From positions 5,716,501 through 5,780,500 of the forward strand of contig NC_048539.1 in assembly GCF_902806685.2 (NCBI RefSeq): a DNA stretch of 64,000 bases, in the 5' to 3' direction. Numbering within the stretch: position 1 is the stretch's first letter; each line of letters starts with the position of its first letter. The DNA is from Maniola hyperantus. Lineage: Eukaryota; Arthropoda; Insecta; Lepidoptera; Nymphalidae. A model generated the notes under the pieces. The model was not told where the DNA came from. It searched no databases and saw only the letters and a program-made list of their open reading frames with translations. Below are positions 51,651-60,700 of the stretch, in pieces. Made by a program: the position numbers and the translations under genes.

Positions 51651-52547
51651 GATGCCTGAATATATTAGTAGTAATATAAAATTTAACTATCCATTTAGGT
51701 ACCAAGTCAAATTATATGTAGATACAAGTAGGTTTGTAGGTAGGGACGTAAGTATGTAGGTATGTAGCCATGTAGGTACTTGTAGATTCAGGTTTTATGT
51801 AAAAGTTTGAGGTGCAGGGGTGGACACTTGGCGAAGCTATACCTAAGGGTCCTTATTTACTACGGATCCCTAAAAAATAATAATGGCGTCAGTTTTGCTC
51901 TGAGTAACCGGTTTGTCTGAGTCTTTAAGTACCAACATGGTGGCTCAACCTGCTTGGAAGTTACATTGTGCACTCGAGTGTTGGAAGTTACATGCAAAAA
52001 TTCTGCCATTTGAGATCCACACTGATTTCACATGCACTCTACCAAAAGAAAAATTCTGTGTGGCTTGACATAACAATTGAAAACCTATGTACAATTTTAT
52101 TCTACTCTACATCTTTTTCTAATTATTATAATAATCATGCCCGCGTGGCATTCCACACGGGCATGATTTTCATTGTGCCAAGAATACTGGCTTCATTTGT
52201 TGTACAATTGACACATATTTTTACATATTCGAATTGATCATTTGATCAATTTGGCCAGCAGATCGGTTCTTGTAATAAAACTGTTCTTGTTCAATAGAAC
52301 GATGACGATATCTACATACAGAGATATTTCATTGCTAGAGCGAGCAATGATCTGCAAAATGGTATCAAACTGACAAAGATACCCGACGTTATTTTGTCAG
52401 TCAGTAAAATGGTACTGGTCCTGTTTTGACTGTCTGTCAATAATACCTATCGTTAATCTAATACGTTAAATACGTTATCTACTTTTATTTTTTCACGGTT
52501 ACTCTTCATACGCGTTTCTCCATACAATTTATTCTATTATATTTATT
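51651..52547. other. Intergenic, no gene recognised
   Basis: An inverse pair ATCATGCCCGCGTGG / CCACACGGGCATGAT near 52134-52166 is the only structure noticed. Confidence 0.35.
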
Positions 52548-52740
52548 ACTAGATAATGCCCGTGACTTCATCCGGGTGGATTTATGTTTTTTAAAACCCT
52601 GTGGGAACTTTTTAATTTTCCGATATCAAAAGTAGCCTATGTCTTTCCGTGGGATGCAAGCTATCTCTGTACCAAAAGTTATCGAAATCAGTTAAACGGG
52701 TGAGCTTTGAATTGCTAGCACACAGACAGACGGACAAAAA
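52548..52740 (+). repeat. Family B repeat, truncated tail
   Basis: CTAGATAATGCCCGTGACTT to CACACAGACAGACGGACAAA. Confidence 0.7.
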
Positions 52741-53139
52741 CGAAACACTTTACCATATATCGATTTATATCTCTTCATTAATTCCAAGTTTATCTTTGTA
52801 ATAAAATTATCTTGCGTCTGAGATTCGCTCTTCTAGTAAAGTTTTATCTCTTTGCTTACATACATTGGTCGTCTTTAAAGTTATTAAGGTTTTTCCTCCA
52901 GCATGCAGTGGAGGTGTCATATAGTTTTTAAGTAGAAGTTTCTGTAAATTAAGCGAAGTACAAACAAACAAGTGAGTATTGATTTTTATTATTACCTACT
53001 GCTATCCTATGTACGAGTACTAACTTTTAAGCTTTCTTATCCTACTCGTAACTGGATTTAAAATAGTTATACCCAGTCTATAAACAAGTCATTATGTATT
53101 ACATAGATAGTGTTTAAGCTATGAGGACATAATATGTAA
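52741..53139. other. Intergenic, no gene recognised
   Basis: Nothing identified. Confidence 0.3.
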
Positions 53140-53575
53140 CTAGCTTATTCCCGAGTATTCGTCCGCGGGGACTACACAAATTTCAAACCTCTATTTTACC
53201 CCCTTAATTTTAAAAAACCCTTTTTAGCGGATAGCTACGTCATAATAGCTATCTCCTTAGAGATGGGTATTATTCATCCAAGGCTATCTCCATGCCAAAT
53301 TTTAGCCCGATCCGTCAAGTGATTTGAGCTGTGCGTTGATAGATCAATAAATCATTCAGTACTAGCTTATGCTCACGACTTCGTCCGCGTGGACTACACA
53401 AATTTCAAACCCCTATTTCACCCCCTTAGGAGATGAATTTTCAAAAATCCTTTCTTAGCGGATGCCTACGTCATAATAACCATCTGCATGCCAAATTTCA
53501 GCCCGATCCGTCCAGTAGTTTGAGCTGTCTGTTGATAGATCAGTCAGTCAGTCAATCATTTAATATATTTAGATA
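53140..53575 (+). repeat. Two family A copies head to tail
   Basis: The first copy runs 53140-53361 (ACTAGCTTATTCCCGAGTAT...) and the second 53362-53575 (ACTAGCTTATGCTCACGACT... to TATTTAGATAG). Both are in the same orientation and abut directly, as if one inserted into the end of the other or they mobilised as a dimer. Confidence 0.75.
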
Positions 53576-54117
53576 GATTCAGAAAACTAAATAACTATAG
53601 AGTACTTAAAAAAAGTTTCATTCCGCGTTTGTCATGGGAACTTTCTATTCACGTCTTGTCTTACCAAACTGCTACCTAATGAATTAAATTTTTTATTTGC
53701 ACTATAAATAAGTAGGTATGCTTCTTAAATACCAGTCTAACTATACATAGTTAAAAATATTTTTTTGTATTTAAGTTTTCGCCTTATAAATTACAATATC
53801 ACATTCTAAGTCACTACTATGATTTATTGATCTCTATGCCATCCTCTGCCACGAATGATGACCTTGTTTATTTTTCCTTAAAATCAAACATGGAGCAAAA
53901 AACTTATTGCAACTTAATACTTAATAACCTGCTTCAGCAGTCACTATTTTACAAACAGAATCTATAAATAAAAATTAATTGCTTCATGTATGAAAGATCA
54001 TCACTTGAGAACGGCTCGACCAATTTGGGCAAATCAGGACAAGGTTTGTATGAAAGATTTTTTTGGAAAAGCCTCAGTAAAAATTGCACCCGTGCGAAGC
54101 TGGGCGGGAAAATAAAA
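53576..54117. other. Intergenic, no gene recognised
   Basis: AT-rich. Near 53980-54110 there is a decayed repeat (GATCATCACTTGAGAACGGC). Confidence 0.35.
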
Positions 54118-54570
54118 ACCGGTCAAGTGCGAGTCAGGCTCGCGCAACGAGGTATCTGTACTACAGTCGTATTTTTCGGCATTTTGCACGATAATTCAAA
54201 AATGATGATGCATAAGAAGAAATAAAAATCTGTTTTAGAATGCATAGGTGAAGAGTTGAAGACCTTTCATATGATACCCAATTTGATATACTTATCTTAC
54301 TTCGAAAAATGAAAATACTACTTATTAGTTCATGATCACAATTAATTTTTTTTGCGTGATGTAATCACAAATTCACGGTTTTCAGATTTTTCACCAAATG
54401 TCTGCCATAAGACCTACCTACCTCCCAAATTTCATGATTCTAGGTCAACGGGAAGTACCCTGTAGGTTTCTTCACAGACCGACAGACAGAAAGACAGATA
54501 GACAGACAGACACCAAAGTGATCCTATAAGGGTTCCGTTTTTCCTTTTGTGGTACGGAACCCTAAAAAAT
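54118..54570 (-). repeat. Family C repeat directly upstream of ITIH gene 2
   Basis: CCGGTCAAGTGCGAGTCAGG to TTTGTGGTACGGAACCCTAA, complete in reverse orientation. It ends about 90 bp before the gene 2 ATG, so the proximal promoter of gene 2 either overlaps it or is very compact. Confidence 0.75.
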
Positions 54571-54660
54571 GGCTCTGTCTGGCTGGCTATAATAATATTC
54601 AAATTAGCGTTATTCTGCAAGGGTCGATATACTATATCTGTCGGTTTCCAGATAAACAAC

Positions 54661-54795
54661 ATGAAGCATGGATGGCTGGCGGTGGTGTTTTGCGTCAATA
54701 TAATAAAATTGCTCGGTGTGCTCTCTGCATCGGTAGACTTCCCAAACTTTCCTACTAAAGATGATTACGGAATAGTCGTAGGCACCAATTCAAAC
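54661..54795 (+). CDS. ITIH gene 2 exon 1: signal peptide
   Basis: 45 codons: MKHGWLAVVFCVNIIKLLGV, then LSASVDFPNFPTKDDYGIVV. A clear secretion signal. Phase 0 donor GTAAGT. Confidence 0.88.
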
Positions 54796-57700
54796 GTAAG
54801 TTCTAATAGAGAAAGAGCCAGCGCGTGCCAGACCTTCGTTATTTTATAACAGCTGAAAGTTTATCTGCGTATTGTCCCCAACACTGGGAGGAAAGTTTGT
54901 TTGGATCATGGTGACTTTGGGAGCTAACAGGTAATAAAGGTTTAAAAAATCTTACGTCAAAGTAGGTATAAAGTCAATTTTTTTATAATATTTTCTTCGG
55001 AGTAGTATTAGAAATCACGTCATGCGTTGCCAGAAACTGAGTGTCGTGGGAACCCCTGCCGGACACTCTTAATCTTTCAAGGTCTCTGGCAGGGGGTTGC
55101 CACCATACTAAGTGTCTGGCAATGCACGACGTGATTTCTAATACTACTCTGAAGAAAATATAAAAAAATAGACTATCAGGCTCAAACCCACCATGATCCA
55201 AACAAACGTCCGAACAAACGTTCCTCCCAATGTTGGAGACAATACGCAGAACAACTTTCAGCTTTTATAAAATAAGGAAGGTCTGGCATTCGCTGGCTCT
55301 TAGGCTTTAAGTACCTACCACAAGATAAGAAGGTAGTTCTACTCTGTTTAGAAGTTTTTAGCCGACTATGGGAGGTTTATGAGCTTGGTACGTTTCTTAA
55401 TTTATCGGTTCCTTATAATTGCCAAATCATACAAAGAAAATTGCCGAACCAGCAGGATTCGAACCTGTATCTTCTCTAGGTATCGCGCCCGGAGCGGAGC
55501 ACCTTTGACTACTAGGCCACGGTTCTCTTACTTCCAGTGACGAAACTTCAGGATTCAGATATACTATGTTATCAAATTTCTGTCTCATTTGTGACTAAGC
55601 ATTCGAAGGTGAAAAAAAAAGAGAAGTGAGCTTGAAGATATAAACTTATTAAGTAAAAGGACCCAAGGCTCTGTTTCTCCGATATACAGGTTACCGTGCT
55701 AGGACATTAAACCCGCAAAGCCAATATTGCGTAGGTAGGTATAGGTACACCAATATCATTAGGTACTGCCGAGTCGTCTGTTCATACCACGTACCTACTT
55801 GTCTCATAGTCAAGTCCAAACGAGGAAAAAGATCGGTTTAAATACATAAAATGTATATGTATAATACCTACGTATAAGGTACTTGGAATGTAACAATGAT
55901 TTTTTATTTAGCTGCCATTTAATAGAACTTTTAAAATACCTTTTATCGAGTTCGAGTATCGAGTTTTAACAAGTTCGAATAAAAGCTAATTAAAAAGAAG
56001 CCGGAACTCAGTTTACCACGGTACAATTTAGTGTAACTCATAACCTTTGTTACTACCTACTAGATAAAATAACTTTATAATGGTGATGGAATGATTAAAA
56101 TCGGTTCTGCAGTTTTAGAGTTCATCGATTACAAATAAACAAATCTTTGCTCTTTATAATATTGCTAGTTATTATTAAATTATTAAATAATTGTTAATTT
56201 TATTATAAACGTAGTACATACTTAGATATAAGACTTTGTGTGGATTTAAGTTTATGAAAATCCCGTGGGAACTGTTTGATTCTCTCTGATATAAATATAT
56301 AATATCAGTGGCGTGCAGCTGATAGAGGCATAAACGCACTGCTTACCCTTATTGTAATAAATCAATGCTTATTTTTAATTAAAACCTGCCGGAAAATAAG
56401 TTCATGCCTAAATGCATACCCTGGCTTGAAATCCTGTGCACGCCACTGTAAGCCATATATGTATAATACACACCAATTTTCATAAAAATCTGTTAAACGG
56501 ATGGGCCGTAACAGACATGAATTTTACAGCCAGTCGACGACGTTGTCACCGATGATGAGCCTGCTGCGCCCCTCAAGATGACCCACCTGCGCGTGCGCTC
56601 CGAGGTCGCTCTGCGCTACGCGCGCACGGCCGTCGTGTCCAATGTGTACAATCCTAGCAGGCGGCCTCAGGAAGCCAAATTCCATGTGCTGCTGCCGGAG
56701 ACCGCCTTCATCAGTGGATTTACTATGTACGTTACTGTATAAATCTGTATGACTCGAAAGACAATAATAATATGTTCGCTGTTAAAAATGCTTCATATCA
56801 TTTTATCAATGATACACCAGAAATAAATGGGAGCAGTTCAATCATAGCATAGAGCAATAACTACTTATTCAAAAATTCGCTAATAAGCATATTATTTCAT
56901 TCTAGATGATGCCCGTGTTAAAAATTCGCTAATGACCATATTATATCATCCTAGATGATGCCTGCGATTTTGCCCACGTGCACTTAGGGTTTCTAAAAAT
57001 GACATGGAAGAATAGAATTTCCAAGATAAAAAGTAGCCTTTTCCATCCGAGATACAAGCTATCGTTGTACCTAATTTCATCAAAATCAGATAACCTTTTG
57101 AAATCCTGAAAAAACTCTTTGCTTTTTTTTGGGATGAATGTTCGTGTACAGGGTGCAAGATATCTCTGTACCAACTTTTGTCTAAATCGGTTAAACTGAT
57201 GGGTCGTGAAAAGCTAACAGACAGACACACTTTCGTATTAATTAAAATATTAGTAGGTATTTATTAGCATTAATATAGATTAATATTAATGAAGATGGAT
57301 TATATAGTGTGGAAGTATGGATAAAATGTGAATTTTTAGGACTCTTGGTAAAGAAACCTACGAAGCGTATGTAAAAGAAAAAGAAGAAGCTAAACAGATT
57401 TACAGCGACGCAGTTGCACAAGGAGTTTCCGCTGCTCACGTCGCTACCAAGTAAGTAAAGCTAACTAAACAGAACTGTTCTAAACAGAATCTTATCGATA
57501 CATCAAATGTATCAGCGAATTTATTATAACACCTTAATTATTAAAACGCAGAGCTCGTGACTCCAACCACTTCACAATAAAGTTCAACTTGGAAGGCAGG
57601 AGTAATGCGACGTACCGCTTAAGATACGAAGAGTTGTTGGTCCGTCGAAACGGCGTGTACAACCTTGCTATCAACCTGCTCCCGGGCGCGCTCGTTCCTA

Positions 57701-60700
57701 AAATGGACGTCGTTATACACATCAAGGAGTCTCAGAAGATCTCGGTACTGAGGGTGCCGGAGTTGAGAACTGGTAACCAAATCGATGCGACAGAAAATGA
57801 CGCACGTAAGTCATATTTTAAGATTCTGTTGATAAAAAAAATTAAAATCATCTGACTTCCAAAGCCGCTACAATGTAAAATACATGTAAGGAGGTAGTCA
57901 TTTAAAACTCAGAGTAAGACACTTTTCATTGACTGCCTAAAGTTTAAGCAATCAACTTTTAAGGGTTTAAGCCTTAAACATTTAAAAGTTGATTAGATTT
58001 GTACCATTTGACTATCTTATATCACCATGCACTTGTATAAGTTTATTTGAATAAAAAATATTCTATTCTATTCTATGCTAAGAAATATGAAACATAACAA
58101 TAACATCATTGAAAGTTGGAACTAAGTATATGTACCTATAGATGACGATTAAATTTCAGAAAACGCAAACGCAATTATTAAAAGAGGCAATAACGAGAGG
58201 GAAGCTACTATCACTTTCACTCCCGATATGAAAGAACAGAAACGATTAGCTGAAATATATGCGGTATGTAGTTTTCTAGAGCTTATCAGTAGGTAGGCGG
58301 CTATTACATATTTTATTTTAACACGAAATCGATACATGGGAGTATTGCTTTTAATTTTTTGCTGGTGTGCTTAATTTTGTTTATTAAATAGCAATAGTAT
58401 CGTTTATAGATCGATGCTGTTTTACTTAATAATATAATTTGTATCATAATATTATTAAAATAGTAATGTGATCTCGCCATCCTCACATAAACTTTTATAG
58501 TTTCCAGAGGATGGGCTATTTTTATTTAATGTACCTAAGTAATTACCGTTACCAATTTTGGCGCCACAATAAACCAGCCTCACCGTTGCCACTGCGGTGA
58601 CTGCGTTGACGCCTTCGGCCACCATGGGCTCTCCTGTTCGAGAAGCGCTGGACGCTTCTCCCGCCATAGTACCCTTAACGACATCATCCGGAGGTCCCTT
58701 GCCACCGCCCATGTGCCAGCTGTACTAGAACCTATTGGTTTGGCACGTAGCGATGGCAAGAGACCTGATGGTATGACGCTCGTACCGTGGAAGATGGGCA
58801 GGTCGCTTGTTTGGGATGCAACTTGTGTAGACACTTTAGCTGCATCCCACATTCAGGCGACCTCCTCTATGGCGGGTGCAGCGGCCATCAGCGCCGAACA
58901 GGCCAAGAGGCGCAAATATGAAAACCTCGATGGGAGCTTCGTATTCGTGCCTTTTGGTGTGGAGACCTTGGGGCCGTGGGGCCCGGGGGCTCGAGCTCTT
59001 TTTGAAGAAATTGCGAAAAGAGTTATCGAGTCAACCGGGGACCCGAGAGCTGGCAGCTACCTTGGTCAAAGAATTAGTTTGGCCATCCAAAGGGGTAATG
59101 CTGCCAGCATCTTGGGTACAATGCCTCGCTGCGGTGGTCTCGATGAGGTTTTAGATTTAATTTAATTTATTTTAGTTTTAATTTAATGTTGTTTTTTTTT
59201 AGATTTAATTTTATTAATAGTTTACCTAAGTAATTGGATGTTTGTGAATAATAAAGAAAAAAGATTCAGCAGGAAAGATACACGTACCTACGGGAATAGG
59301 GATGATAACTCCTTCCCTTCTGTATTATCTTATAAAAGTATCAAAGAAAATCGTTTTTAGGAAAAAAGCAGACAGTCAAGCGACCCTGATTCTTATAACA
59401 TTGGTTACGATAGCGGAGAAGAAGTCAATGAAAATGTGGGTCTCTTAGGACAGTTTGTTGTACAGTATGACGTGGATCAGCCAAAGAATGGAGAAATTTT
59501 GGTAATTATTACTTATGTACATCTTTTTCAATTCAGGACAGATCTTTCCCACTGTTTCCCCACATATATAAATCAATGAACATGGTTTGCATGAATTTAG
59601 CTTTAACTATAAAACTTTTCTAGTATTACAGTAATTTCTAGTATACATATCATATAAAATAGAAAGTCTACATTTTGTTGGATTTATTTTTGTATGTTGA
59701 CTACAAGTTCAATAATTTCAGGTGAATGACGGCTACTTCGTACACTTCTTCGCTCCGAGTTCCTTGCCGCCGCTGAGCAAGCACGCCGTGTTTGTCCTGG
59801 ACACGTCAGGTTCCATGGGAGGAAACAAGATCTCGCAACTGATAACAGCCATGAACGCCATTCTCTCTGACCTCAACCCAAGCGACCACTTCAGCATCAT
59901 CGAATTTAATAGTCATGTCACAGTAATGTTATCTTCCTATATAAAGTCTAACGCATCATAGGTTTATTTTCTATAATGTTATATATAGTATTAATTTTAT
60001 TATACTTGCACTTAATATGTGTCATAATAATATGATATTTGGATATCGACTCTGCAAAAATACTTGGTCGATTGCACAGGACTGTATATTTGGATTGAAC
60101 GTAAGTAGCTATACTTATTATATGGTGCAAAATAACGTGTACTTAATCGCTGTTTTGCCGTTAGTGTCTGAAGGAGGGGAAACGACTGTTAAGTTACTCA
60201 AATGGGATATGCCAGAAGACGCGCTTCATAACTCCTTCATTTATTTTCACTTACTCGACCTGAAAATTAAAATTTTCTATCTACAGTATTAAGAGTACTT
60301 TGCCTTCAGGTGGCATTACAAAATTCCACCCTGTATATAGCAGTAGGTAAATAAATCATTTCATTTAAATCTCGTAGGTAAAGGTTAATAAATAATAATG
60401 TTATCTTAACAGGTTCACCGCTTGAACGAGGTTGATAAGCAAACTGATAATTTACATAAAAACAGCCTGGTGCCACCTGCAGTTGCTTCACCTGAAAATA
60501 TAGCTGCAGCTAAGACTATTATATCTAAACTCTGGCCTCGGGGAGGTAACAAATACAAATAGCGTAAAAATAAAACTGAAAACCATAATAAATCATAATT
60601 TGCTGAGTCGTTGTGTGCCTATTATTATCATTCAAGTTTCTTGGTGGCGTAATTTTAGCAAAATTTTAATGATTGATGAAATTAATGATAACGAGAGAGC

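Noticed and set aside
55444..55532. Possible minus-strand tRNA gene
   Set aside because: The T arm is perfect and part of the acceptor pairs, but the anticodon arm is unconvincing; kept only as a tRNA-like relic.
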